Assembly (NCBI GenBank): GCA_033856175.1 | Contig: JAWVFK010000016.1 | Span: 1-64,000 of the forward strand | Reading direction: 5' to 3' | From: JAWVFK01 sp033856175 | Lineage (GTDB): Bacteria > Actinomycetota > Thermoleophilia > Solirubrobacterales > 70-9 | Length of the DNA: 64,000 bases | Shown here: in pieces, positions 6,591 through 15,043 of the stretch | Position numbering within the stretch: position 1 is the stretch's first letter | How the letters are laid out: each line of letters opens with the position of its first letter | Position numbers and translations under genes: made by a program | The notes under the pieces: model-generated | Told to the model about the DNA's origin: nothing | Database searches by the model: none | Seen by the model: the letters and a program-made list of their open reading frames with translations, nothing else

Positions 6591-9517
6591 AGACGGCCGC
6601 CGGTAACCAGCAGGCCGGCGATCTCGACGCCGGCACGGTCAATCTCGGCCTTGGCGATCGCCGCCTGCTCGTGGGTGGTCTGCCCGAGGCGGACGCAGAG
6701 CAGCGCCGCCTCGACGGCCTCCAGCAGCTGATCGGCGCCGGCGTGGTCGAGGATCGGCGGGCCATCGCAGACGACGAGGTCATAGGCGCGGCAGACTTGG
6801 TCGAGGAAGGCACGGAAGCGCTGCGAGCCGAGCAGCTCGGCGGGGCGAGCGGAGCCGCCGCCGGCGACCAGGCAGAAGAGGCCGACGCTCGGCAGGCCCG
6901 TGCTGAGCGCCGCGGGCGGCACCAGGCGGACCGGTTGCACCACCTCCTTCGGACCGGCCTGACCGGCGAGGTAATCGGTCAGCCCCGGCCGCCCGGCAAG
7001 GCCAAGCCGGCTCGCCAGAACAGGGCGATGCAGATCGCACTCGACGAGCAGGGTGCGACGGCCGGCCGCGGCGGCGGCTATCGCGATGCCGGCGGCGGCG
7101 GCGGACTTGCCCTCCGCGGGCAGCGCGCTCGTCACCACGAGCGAGCGCGGCACTCGGAAAGGCACCACGGCATCGAGCCGGGCCTGAAGCTCGCGGAATG
7201 TCTCGAAGTCGGGCTGGGTCAAGCGCGCCGGCCCGGGGCGGCCCGAGCCGAAGTTTTCGAGGGTCTCGACGCCGAGGCCGGCGAGCAACGGCAGCTCGAG
7301 CTCCCGCCGCAGCCGTTCGGGGTCGGAGACGCTCGAATCGAGGGCATTGCGAACGCGGACGACCACGAAGCCGGCGAGCAGCGCCAGCGCGCCGGCCAGG
7401 ATCAGCCAGGGCAGCGGCGCCGTGAATGCCAGGCCTCGCGGCGGGGGCAGGCCCTGAAGCGCCTGGGTCTCGTCCTCGAAGCCAAGCGTCACGGCAAGGC
7501 GGCCGCCGGCTGACGCCGGCGGCGCTGGCAGCGGTGGCGCTCCCGGCGCTGCGAAGACGCGGCTGCCGATCGGCGAGGACGGCGCGAACAGCGGCAGCCG
7601 CGGCGCCAGGCGCTCACCGCGGCGGAAGTCGCGCCGGGCGGCGTCGCGGTCGCCGCTCTCGATATCGATCCGCGCCAGCAGCAGCGGGTGGCGCCAGTTG
7701 GCGGGCTCGCGGGCGATCGCCCGGCGTACGTCGGCCGCCGCCTCGACGTAGCGATGCTGGCGCTCGCGCACGAGAGCGCGAGCGACGTAGGGAGTCGCTG
7801 CCCAGGGCTCGGAGTCAATCGCCTCGCCGGCGAGAGCGAGGGCGTGCTCGGGCTGTCCCCGGCGCAGGGCAGCATCGCTGGCGCGGACCCGCTCGACGGC
7901 GATCAGCCCGGGCGCCTGAACGGCGCAGATCGCTGCCGCGGCCAACGCCGCCGCGGCGCGGGCGCGAGGGTGCCAGCCGAGCCGCTCGTCCTCGGCGCGC
8001 CGGGATCGGGCGCTGGCCGCCACCACTGAGACCGCCGCCAGCGCGAAGACGGCGATCGCGGTCTCCTCCCAGAGCCAATCGACCGCGGCGACGACGACGA
8101 AGATCAGGAAGGCGCTGGTCATCGCGGCGGCGGCGGCGACATCGTCGTCGTCATCGAGCAACGAGCGGGCGCGCAGCGCGAGCGTCAGCAGGCCGCCGAG
8201 GAAGGCGAGAAGAAGCAGCAGCCCGGGTATGCCGAGCTCACCGAGCGCCTCGAGATAGAGGGAGTGGGCGTCGCGAACGAGCGCCGCGTCCTTGCCGTCT
8301 CGGTTCCAGCTGAACTCGAACGTGCCCGCTCCCGATCCGCCCAGCGGCTGGCGGGCGAACTCGTCGAGCGCGGATCCCCAGAGCTGACGCCGTTCGGCGC
8401 CCACGGCGGGCCGGGCCGCTGGGTCGAAGCCGGCGTCGAAGGCCGGCTGGCTGCTGAGCTGATTCCAGGCGTTGCTTACCGGCCCGTGGCCCAGCGCTAT
8501 CGCCAGCGTCAGGACGACAAGTGCCAGCGGCGGCCCAACGAGGCGCACCGCGGTCCTCGGCAGGCGAAGGCGATCGAGGGCGCCGTCCGCCGTGAGGACG
8601 GTCGCCGCGGCGCAGCCGAGGCCGCCGAGGACCAGCACCAGCGCGACGGCCGGCCCGCCGGCGCCGCCCGTGGAGTGGGCGATCTGCGGATAGTGGCCGG
8701 CCACAGCGGCCGCGGCGAGCGTGGCCACCGCGGCCGCCGCCAGGTGCGCCACCGCGGTCAGCCGGTGGCGGCTCAGCGCCAGCACGGCGCCGACCGCGAC
8801 CACGATCGCCAGCGTCGCGACAGGGGCGCCGGCCAGATAGACGGCGAGCGCGGCGACGGGAACGAGGCCGAGGCTCAGCGCTCGCGTCGCCGCTGCGCCT
8901 GCGTGGGCGCTCCAGGCCAGGCCTATCGCGACGCCCATCGACCCCCACACGCCCACCGCGTCCCAGTAGTCGAACGGATAGCTGAGCTTGCCCGTGTGGA
9001 AGGCCGCCTCGACGGCGGACTGCGGCAGCAGCCCGGGGAACAGGCGGCTGGCGATGGCGATGACGGCGATGGCGAGCGCGGCGGCCGAGAGGCCAGTCGC
9101 CACGTGGCGGAAACGCGGCCGCCCGACGGCGATCAGGACCAGCGCCACGAGCCCGCCATAGCCGGCGACCCGGGCCAGCTCGGCCGTGGTCCGCTCGGTG
9201 CTCTCGGTCCAGACAAGGCTCAACGCCATCCAGAGCGTGAGGCCGGCGAGGGCGCCGAGCGGCAGCAGGCAGCCGCGCGGCGGACGGCGGCGCGAGAGCA
9301 CGCCGGTTCCCACGCCGACGGCGATCGACGCCCAGATGGCAAGGAAGAGCTGCTGGCGAACGACGACGTCGTAGCCGCCTCCGGCGAGCGCCAGGTAGCC
9401 CGCCAGCAGCGCCGGCACGGCGAAGAACAGGGCCGGGGCCCGTAGCGGCAGCGCGCCCAGCGACCGGCGGGCGACGCCCAGGACGGAGGGGCGCGACGGC
9501 CCCGGCGCCGGCGGCAT
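6587..9517 (-). CDS. O-antigen polymerase/ligase-like protein fused to TPR region and BY-kinase (CpsD/Wzc-type) domain
   Basis: This single 976-residue frame joins modules that are normally separate. Residues 20-530 are polytopic, with about 12 spans. They contain the Wzy_C/O-antigen ligase signature region (PLGGSGAGTFEF at 392-403 and DAHSLYLEALGELGIPGL at 416-433). Residues 540-640 form a soluble TPR-like region. Residues 702-722 are a membrane helix like the second helix of Wzz/Wzc chain-length proteins. Residues 790-976 are a bacterial tyrosine-kinase P-loop domain: Walker A SALPAEGKS at 797-805, Walker A' LLVECDLHRP at 823-832, Walker B YDLVVCDGPP at 912-921. A C-terminal tyrosine cluster is absent, and the first Wzz helix is missing. 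It would couple polymerisation of a surface polysaccharide with length control (inference). It starts 8 nt after argS. Confidence 0.85.
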   Translation of the reverse strand: MPPAPGPSRPSVLGVARRSLGALPLRAPALFFAVPALLAGYLALAGGGYDVVVRQQLFLAIWASIAVGVGTGVLSRRRPPRGCLLPLGALAGLTLWMALSLVWTESTERTTAELARVAGYGGLVALVLIAVGRPRFRHVATGLSAAALAIAVIAIASRLFPGLLPQSAVEAAFHTGKLSYPFDYWDAVGVWGSMGVAIGLAWSAHAGAAATRALSLGLVPVAALAVYLAGAPVATLAIVVAVGAVLALSRHRLTAVAHLAAAAVATLAAAAVAGHYPQIAHSTGGAGGPAVALVLVLGGLGCAAATVLTADGALDRLRLPRTAVRLVGPPLALVVLTLAIALGHGPVSNAWNQLSSQPAFDAGFDPAARPAVGAERRQLWGSALDEFARQPLGGSGAGTFEFSWNRDGKDAALVRDAHSLYLEALGELGIPGLLLLLAFLGGLLTLALRARSLLDDDDDVAAAAAMTSAFLIFVVVAAVDWLWEETAIAVFALAAVSVVAASARSRRAEDERLGWHPRARAAAALAAAAICAVQAPGLIAVERVRASDAALRRGQPEHALALAGEAIDSEPWAATPYVARALVRERQHRYVEAAADVRRAIAREPANWRHPLLLARIDIESGDRDAARRDFRRGERLAPRLPLFAPSSPIGSRVFAAPGAPPLPAPPASAGGRLAVTLGFEDETQALQGLPPPRGLAFTAPLPWLILAGALALLAGFVVVRVRNALDSSVSDPERLRRELELPLLAGLGVETLENFGSGRPGPARLTQPDFETFRELQARLDAVVPFRVPRSLVVTSALPAEGKSAAAAGIAIAAAAAGRRTLLVECDLHRPVLASRLGLAGRPGLTDYLAGQAGPKEVVQPVRLVPPAALSTGLPSVGLFCLVAGGGSARPAELLGSQRFRAFLDQVCRAYDLVVCDGPPILDHAGADQLLEAVEAALLCVRLGQTTHEQAAIAKAEIDRAGVEIAGLLVTGGRL

Positions 9518-9525
9518 CGGCGGTC

Positions 9526-11172
9526 CTACATCCGCTCCGGCGCGTCGATGCCGAGCAGGCCGAACGTGCGGGCGATCGTTCGCTTGGTCGCCGCGCAGAG
9601 GGCGAGCCTGGCCTGCTCCACCCCCTCGCCCTCCGCCCCGACCACCTGGCAGTCGCGGTAGAAGGAGTGGAAGTCGGCGGCGACGGCGCCCGCGTAGGCG
9701 CAGAGCCGGTGCGGCGCCCGGCGCTCGGTAGCCTCGGCGACCTCTCCCGGCAGCTCGAGCAGGCGCTTGAGCAGCGTCCGCTCGGCGGCCTCGCGCGGCC
9801 AGGCCGACTCGGTCAGGCCGGCGGCGGTAGCGGCAACCGCGTCGTCAACGCCGGCCTTGCGGAGGATGCTGGCAATCCGCGCGTGGGCGTACTGGACGTA
9901 GTAGACCGGGTTCTCATTCGACTGCTTGCGGGCGAGCTCGAGGTCGAGCTCGACGGTGGTGTCGTGGCTGCGATGGAGCATGAAGAAGCGCGCCGCGTCG
10001 CGGCCGATGTCGTCAACCAGCTCGTCAAGGGTGACGAACTCGCCCTTGCGCTTCGACATCTGCGCCCGCGCGCCGCCCTCGACGATGTGGACGAGCTGCA
10101 TGATCAGCGCCTCGAAGCTCTCCGGCGCGGCTCCGAGCGCCGCGAGCGCCGCCCGCATCCGGCCGACGTAGCCGTGGTGGTCGGCGCCGAGCACGTCGAT
10201 CAGCACCTCCCAGTCGCGGCGCAGCTTGTCGGAGTGGTAGGCGACGTCGGCGAGGAAGTAGGTCGGCTCGCCGCCCGAGCGGACGAGCACCCGATCCTTG
10301 TCGTCGCCAAAGGCGCTCGTTCGCAGCCAGACGGCGCCCTCGCTCTCGTAGACCTGACCGCGCTCACGCAGCTGTCCCAGCGCCGCCTCGACGCCGCCGG
10401 ACTCGTGCAGCGCCCGCTCTGAGGCGAAGGCGTCGAACTCGACGCCGAAGCGACCGAGGGTCTCGCGAACCTGCGCCAGCATCAGCTCGGTGCCCCGAGC
10501 CTCGAGGCGCTCGATCTCGGTCGGTGCGATCCCCTCGCTCTCGAGCTGGGCGGCGAGCTCGGCGACGTACTCGCCCTGATAGCCATCCTCCGGCAGCTCG
10601 TCGCCGGTCATTCGCGCGGCGATCGACTCGGCGAAGCGGCGGACCTGGCCACCGGTGTCGTTGACGTAGTACTCGCGGCCGACCTCGTGGCCGGAGAACT
10701 CGAGCAGCCGAGCGAGGGCGTCGCCGTAGGCGGCGTGGCGGCCGCCGGCGGCGGTCAGCGGCCCGGTCGGGTTGGCGGAGACGAACTCGATCAGGCAACG
10801 GCGGGGCTCAGGCTGGACGCCGGCGCCGAAGCGCTCGTCGGCGAGCACCGTCGCCAGGCTGCGGCGGTACCAGCCATCGGCGAGGCGGAGGTTGACGAAG
10901 CCCGGGCCGGCTACCTCCAGCTCGGAGACGTCGTCGCCGAGCCTCTTGCTCAGCTCCTCGACGAAGTCGCCGGCGACCTCTCGCGGCGGTGATCCGACCA
11001 GCGGGGCCAGCAGCAGCGGCGCGTTCGTCGAGTAGTCGCCCAGCTCTTCACGCGGCGGGCGTTCGAGCGCCGGCGGCGCGCCGCCCTCGGCGCCGCCGCG
11101 CAGGGAGTCTGCGGCGCCGGCGACTGCGTCGCGGAGATCGGCTGTCGGGTCGACCGCGGCGGGGCTCGGCAT
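9526..11172 (-). CDS. argS: Arginyl-tRNA synthetase with altered HIGH motif
   Basis: This class I synthetase charges tRNA-Arg. The 548-residue product shows the N-terminal additional domain, the catalytic core, and the anticodon-binding DALR domain at the C-terminus (ending LGLLGIDAPERM). The KMSK-type loop reads QMSKRKGEFVTLDELV. The first signature is unusual: where most ArgS read GPLHVGHxR, this reads GPLTAAGGR (bases 10741-10755), so both HIGH histidines are gone while flanking VSANPTGP and AAYGDAL are kept. I chose the ATG at 11172 because TAGCAT (11180-11185) ends 7 nt upstream, which fits a leaderless start. The upstream ATG at 11181 falls at the edge of that hexamer. Confidence 0.92.
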   Translation of the reverse strand: MPSPAAVDPTADLRDAVAGAADSLRGGAEGGAPPALERPPREELGDYSTNAPLLLAPLVGSPPREVAGDFVEELSKRLGDDVSELEVAGPGFVNLRLADGWYRRSLATVLADERFGAGVQPEPRRCLIEFVSANPTGPLTAAGGRHAAYGDALARLLEFSGHEVGREYYVNDTGGQVRRFAESIAARMTGDELPEDGYQGEYVAELAAQLESEGIAPTEIERLEARGTELMLAQVRETLGRFGVEFDAFASERALHESGGVEAALGQLRERGQVYESEGAVWLRTSAFGDDKDRVLVRSGGEPTYFLADVAYHSDKLRRDWEVLIDVLGADHHGYVGRMRAALAALGAAPESFEALIMQLVHIVEGGARAQMSKRKGEFVTLDELVDDIGRDAARFFMLHRSHDTTVELDLELARKQSNENPVYYVQYAHARIASILRKAGVDDAVAATAAGLTESAWPREAAERTLLKRLLELPGEVAEATERRAPHRLCAYAGAVAADFHSFYRDCQVVGAEGEGVEQARLALCAATKRTIARTFGLLGIDAPERM

Positions 11173-11179
11173 CGGCCCC

Positions 11180-11185
11180 ATGCTA
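11180..11185 (-). promoter_or_regulatory. -10 hexamer TAGCAT of argS
   Basis: It ends 7 nt before the ATG at 11172. The spacing equals that of the other predicted leaderless genes here and decides between the two possible argS starts. Confidence 0.5.
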
Positions 11186-11294
11186 TGCCGGTCGACCGTG
11201 GCGGGCCGGCCGCGGCGGCAACCGCCAAGTGCGGAGGCGCCCGTCGCCCTACGATGAACGACCCCTCCGCCCGCACCGCGGGGGCACCGGCCGC

Positions 11295-12047
11295 ATGCGT
11301 CTAGCCCTGATCAGCGACATCCACAGCAACCTGCCCGCGCTCGAGGCCGTCCTCGCGGCGATCGACGAGCGCGAGCTGGGCACCGTCTGGTGCCTCGGCG
11401 ACGTCGTCGGCTACGGCGCCGATCCCGACGCCTGCACCGAGCTCGTGCGCGAGCGCTGCGAGCTCTGCCTGGTCGGCAACCACGACCTCGCCGTGCTTGG
11501 CGAGATCGACGTCTCGACATTCTCCCCGGCAGCCGAGGCGGCGGTCGAGTGGACGCGCGAGGAGTGCAAGGCGGCGACGACCGAGTTCCTCCAGGGCCTC
11601 GAGCCCGCCAACGACGACGGCGAGGTCGGCCTCTACCACGCGTCTCCCCGCAACCCCGTCTGGGAGTACGTGCTGTCGGTCGACGCCGCCGCCGAGTGCA
11701 TGGCGATGCAGGCGCACCGGGTCTGCTTCATCGGCCACTCCCACGTCGCCCTCCACTACACCGCCCCCGCCAACGGCGACGCCGCCTCGCTGGTGGACTC
11801 GGCCAGCGGCTCGGCCGCCGCGGGCGGCACGCGAATCGAGCTCGGCGAAGGGCGCTGGCTGGTCAACCCCGGCAGCGTCGGCCAGCCGCGCGACGGCGAT
11901 GCCCGCGCCGCCTGGCTCGAGCTCGACACCGATGAGTGGACCGCCGAGTACCACCGCGTCGAGTACGACATCGACCGTGCCGCCGCGGCGATCGCGGCCG
12001 CCGGCCTCCCCGACCAGCTCGGAGCACGGCTCTATGTCGGTCAATAG
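11295..12047 (+). CDS. Calcineurin-like metallophosphoesterase
   Basis: The 250-residue protein belongs to the Metallophos_2 (YfcE-like) group of binuclear-metal phosphoesterases. Metal-binding motifs are in order: SDIHSN near residue 7, GDVVGYG near 38 (in place of GDxx), GNHD near 62, then IGHSH and the final NPGSVGQPR. Such proteins hydrolyse phosphodiesters or protein and nucleotide phosphates; the substrate cannot be told from sequence. It is divergent from argS, with 122 bp between start codons. The lipoprotein and kinase genes follow 70 bp downstream on the same strand but with their own predicted promoter. Confidence 0.88.
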   Translation: MRLALISDIHSNLPALEAVLAAIDERELGTVWCLGDVVGYGADPDACTELVRERCELCLVGNHDLAVLGEIDVSTFSPAAEAAVEWTREECKAATTEFLQGLEPANDDGEVGLYHASPRNPVWEYVLSVDAAAECMAMQAHRVCFIGHSHVALHYTAPANGDAASLVDSASGSAAAGGTRIELGEGRWLVNPGSVGQPRDGDARAAWLELDTDEWTAEYHRVEYDIDRAAAAIAAAGLPDQLGARLYVGQ

Positions 12048-12104
12048 GCGCGGGCGAGGCAGACCAGGCGGCCGCCGGCCGGCGGCGCCGGAGCGGGGCG
12101 CCAC

Positions 12105-12110
12105 TAGACT
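12105..12110 (+). promoter_or_regulatory. -10 hexamer TAGACT before the 12118 lipoprotein gene
   Basis: It ends 7 nt before the ATG at 12118, predicting a leaderless transcript covering the lipoprotein and kinase genes. Confidence 0.5.
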
Positions 12111-12117
12111 CGCGCCG

Positions 12118-12609
12118 ATGCCGGCAATACGGGCGCTCGTTCTCGCCTCGTTGCTCGGCCTGGTGACCGCGGGACTCGTGTCGTGCGGTGGCGGTTCGAG
12201 CGACAAGCTGATCCCGCCGCGAAACGCGGCGGAGCTCAACAACCTGCTCGATCAGGTCGAGGCGCGTGCCGACGACGGCAGCTGCGACACGGCCGCCCAT
12301 GCGAGCGACACGCTGATCGCACTGGTGCAGAGGCTGCCCGCGAGCGTCGACCCGCGGCTTCGCCGCAACCTCCTGCAGGGGATCGCCAAGCTCAAGGCGC
12401 TGAGCGAGAGCCCCAACACCTGCCAGGCGCTGACGAGCGCGCCACCGCCGCCGCCCACACCACCTCCAACAACGACGGCAACGACGCCGACAACGCAGAC
12501 CCAGACGCAGACCACCCCGACGACGCCGACGACTCCCACCGATGGCGGCACGGGGCCGCCCACCGACACCAGCTCCACCCCCGCCCCGGCTCCGAAGCGG
12601 AAGCACTAG
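12118..12609 (+). CDS. Hypothetical lipoprotein preceding the Ser/Thr kinase
   Basis: The 163-residue product has a lipoprotein signal peptide ending LVSC, with the lipidated Cys near residue 22. Residues 35-100 form a small helical domain (ELNNLLDQVEAR, PRLRRNLLQGIAKL) with two further cysteines that could pair. The last 60 residues are a Pro/Thr/Gln-rich, low-complexity tail likely to thread through the wall. I do not recognise a family. Its stop codon abuts the kinase ATG with zero spacing, so the two are translationally linked. It may be an extracytoplasmic partner or sensor for the kinase (inference). Confidence 0.75.
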   Translation: MPAIRALVLASLLGLVTAGLVSCGGGSSDKLIPPRNAAELNNLLDQVEARADDGSCDTAAHASDTLIALVQRLPASVDPRLRRNLLQGIAKLKALSESPNTCQALTSAPPPPPTPPPTTTATTPTTQTQTQTTPTTPTTPTDGGTGPPTDTSSTPAPAPKRKH

Positions 12610-13818
12610 ATGCAGGGCAACATCATCTCCGACCGCTACGAGATCGAGAGCCGGCTCGGCTCCGGCGGCATGTCGACGGTCTACAAGGCCAAGGACACGG
12701 TCCTCGAGCGCACGGTCGCCGTCAAGGTCCTCGCCGGGCACCTCTCCGACGACGACCGCTTCGTCGCCCGCTTCCGCCGTGAGGCGCTGGCGGTCGCCAA
12801 GCTCGTCCACCCCAACATCGTCCAGGTCTACGACACCGGCGTCGACGACGACCAGCACTACATCGTCATGGAGTACATCGAGGGCCGATCGGGCGCCCAG
12901 CTGCTCCAGGCCAACGTCCTGCTCGAGCCGGACGTCGCGGTCGAGATCGGCGAGCAGGCCTGCGCCGGCCTCGACTACGCCCACAAGAACGGGATCATCC
13001 ACCGCGACGTCAAGCCCGGCAACCTGATGATCGTCGGCGGGCCCGCCGCCTACAACGAGTCCGACTCGACGGCGATGACGGTCAAGCTCGCCGACTTCGG
13101 CATCGCCCGGGCCGGCGAGCAGACGCGGATCACCCAGGCCGGCTCGGTGGTCGGCACCGCCGCCTACCTGGCGCCCGAGCAGGCGCGCGGCGACGAGGCG
13201 ACGCCGGCGTCCGACGTCTACGCGCTCGGCGTCGTCCTCTACCAGTTCCTAACCGGCCGACTGCCCTACGAGGGATCGTCGCTTACCGAGCTGGCGATCC
13301 GCCAGCAAAACGAGCGCCCGCTGCCCCCCCACACCTACAACGACCACGTGCCCGACACCCTCGGCGGCGCCGTCCTGCGGGCGCTCGACAGCGATCCCTG
13401 GCGCCGCTACACCAGCGCCACGGAGCTCGGCGAGGCGCTGCAGGCCGCGCTCAACGGAACCGACGTCACCCTCGAGGCGCCGCTGCCGCCGAGCGAGGAG
13501 CTGACGCGCCAGCTCGCGCCCGACTCGGGGGCCGATGCGACGCGGCCGCTGCCGCCCCGCCGCCCCCCGCCGCCACGCCGGGCGGCGCCGATCGAGCGCC
13601 GCACGCCGCCGCCCCGCAACCGCCGCGGCGCCCCCGCCCGCGCCGCCCGCGCCGTCGCGGCTTTGCTGGCGCTGGTGCTGATCGCCGCCATCGTCACCGG
13701 CCTGGTGATCCTGACGACGTCCGGCCCCAAGGGTGTCCAGATCCGTCAGGTCGTCAAGGACAACATCCACGATCAGGTCGACGGGCTGAAGAACCTGATC
13801 GACCAGAACACGAAGTAG
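12610..13818 (+). CDS. Membrane Ser/Thr protein kinase (PknB-like, no PASTA domains)
   Basis: This eukaryotic-type Hanks kinase has 402 residues. Visible motifs are the glycine loop GSGGMSTVYKA near residue 17, VAVKVL with the ATP-binding lysine near 40, catalytic HRDVKPGN near 133, DFG near 158 and APE near 187. A proline/arginine-rich juxtamembrane region (about 295-340) leads to one membrane helix (about 347-370). Only about 30 extracytoplasmic residues follow, ending in a short amphipathic segment. PknB normally has PASTA repeats here. With so small an ectodomain, sensing may go through the adjacent lipoprotein (inference). It converges on tgt with a 16-nt gap. Confidence 0.93.
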   Translation: MQGNIISDRYEIESRLGSGGMSTVYKAKDTVLERTVAVKVLAGHLSDDDRFVARFRREALAVAKLVHPNIVQVYDTGVDDDQHYIVMEYIEGRSGAQLLQANVLLEPDVAVEIGEQACAGLDYAHKNGIIHRDVKPGNLMIVGGPAAYNESDSTAMTVKLADFGIARAGEQTRITQAGSVVGTAAYLAPEQARGDEATPASDVYALGVVLYQFLTGRLPYEGSSLTELAIRQQNERPLPPHTYNDHVPDTLGGAVLRALDSDPWRRYTSATELGEALQAALNGTDVTLEAPLPPSEELTRQLAPDSGADATRPLPPRRPPPPRRAAPIERRTPPPRNRRGAPARAARAVAALLALVLIAAIVTGLVILTTSGPKGVQIRQVVKDNIHDQVDGLKNLIDQNTK

Positions 13819-13834
13819 TCGACGACAGCCCGCC

Positions 13835-15043
13835 TCAGGCGCCGGCCTGCCAGGGGGCGGCGCCATCCAGCGTCGCCGCCGCGAAGGCCTTGAAGCCGCC
13901 GGCGAGGATCGCCTCGCGCATCGCCCGCATCAGCTCGCGCATGTAGGCGAGGTTGTGCAGCGTCAGCAGCCGCACCCCGGTCATCTCCTCTGCTCGCGAG
14001 AGGTAGTGCAGGTAGGCGCGGTCGTAGCTGCCGCAGGCGAGGCAGGGGCAGCCTTCGACGAGCGGGCCGGCCTCGGTCGCCATCGCCGCGTTGCGGACGT
14101 TGACGCGGAAGCGGCCGCCGGGGTCGGGGACCAGCGCCATCCCGTGGCGGGCGAGCCGCGTCGGCATGGCACAGTCGAAGAGGTCGATGCCGCGCTCGAC
14201 GCCGGCGATCAGGTCGTCGACCTCGCCGACGCCGAGCAGGTGGCAGGGCGCGTCCGCGGCGAGGTGGGGAACGGTCATGTCGAGGACGCCGTACATCTCC
14301 GGCTTGTCACGGCCGAGGGTGCCGCCGATCGCGATCCCGTCGACGGCGGCCGCCGAGACCCGCTCGGCCGACTCGCGGCGCAGGTCGGGATGCACCCCGC
14401 CCTGGACGATGCCGAAGAGCGCCTGGCCCGCTGGCCCCTCGCGCTCGTGCCAGGCCAGGCAGCGGTCGAGCCAGCGATGCGTGCGCTCGGTCGAGCGCGC
14501 CGTGTAGTCGCGATCGGCGTGGTAGGGCGTGCACTCGTCGAAGGCGAGGGCGATGTCGGAGCCGATCGCGGCCTGAACCTCCATCGAGCGCTCGGGCGAG
14601 AGCATCTTCTCGGCGCCGTCGACGTAGGAGCGGAAGCGGGCGCCCTGCTCCGATATCTCGAGGACGGCTCCGCGCCCCTCGCGCCTGCCGCGGCGGCCCT
14701 TGACCTCGTCGGCGACGGTGCCGTGGGCGAGCGAGAAGACCTGGAAGCCGCCCGAGTCGGTGACGATCGCCCGCGGCCAGGCCATGAAGCCGTGCATGCC
14801 GCCGCGCTCGGCGATCCGCTCCGGCCCCGGCGAGAGCAGCAGGTGGAAGGTGTTGCCGAGGATCAGCTCGTAGCCGAGCTCGGCGACGTCCTCGCTGCTC
14901 AGCGAGCGAACCGTCGCCTTGGTCGCCAGCGGGATGAAGGCCGGCGTCGAGACCGTGCCGTGGCCGGTGTGGAGCGTGCCGGCGCGAGCGCGGCCGTCGC
15001 GCGCCTCGACGTCGAAGCGCAGCCGGTCCGGGTCAGCTCGCAT
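13835..15043 (-). CDS. tgt: Queuine/preQ1 tRNA-guanine transglycosylase
   Basis: Tgt exchanges guanine-34 of GUN-anticodon tRNAs for preQ1 in queuosine synthesis. The 402-residue product shows the TIM-barrel active site: VTDSGGFQVFSL with the general-base Asp, FGIVQGG and GGTLGRDKPEM, the nucleophilic Asp in LFDCAMPTR, and the zinc site CPCLAC with a downstream His. It starts inside the 3' end of gpmI with an 11-nt overlap and is the last gene of the glycolytic operon. No queuosine biosynthesis genes are visible in this window. Confidence 0.93.
   Translation of the reverse strand: MRADPDRLRFDVEARDGRARAGTLHTGHGTVSTPAFIPLATKATVRSLSSEDVAELGYELILGNTFHLLLSPGPERIAERGGMHGFMAWPRAIVTDSGGFQVFSLAHGTVADEVKGRRGRREGRGAVLEISEQGARFRSYVDGAEKMLSPERSMEVQAAIGSDIALAFDECTPYHADRDYTARSTERTHRWLDRCLAWHEREGPAGQALFGIVQGGVHPDLRRESAERVSAAAVDGIAIGGTLGRDKPEMYGVLDMTVPHLAADAPCHLLGVGEVDDLIAGVERGIDLFDCAMPTRLARHGMALVPDPGGRFRVNVRNAAMATEAGPLVEGCPCLACGSYDRAYLHYLSRAEEMTGVRLLTLHNLAYMRELMRAMREAILAGGFKAFAAATLDGAAPWQAGA

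Noticed and set aside
12430..12600. Possible CRISPR or minisatellite in an ACC/ACG/CAG-rich stretch
   Set aside because: It encodes the Thr/Gln/Pro-rich tail of a lipoprotein; units are irregular and there are no spacers.
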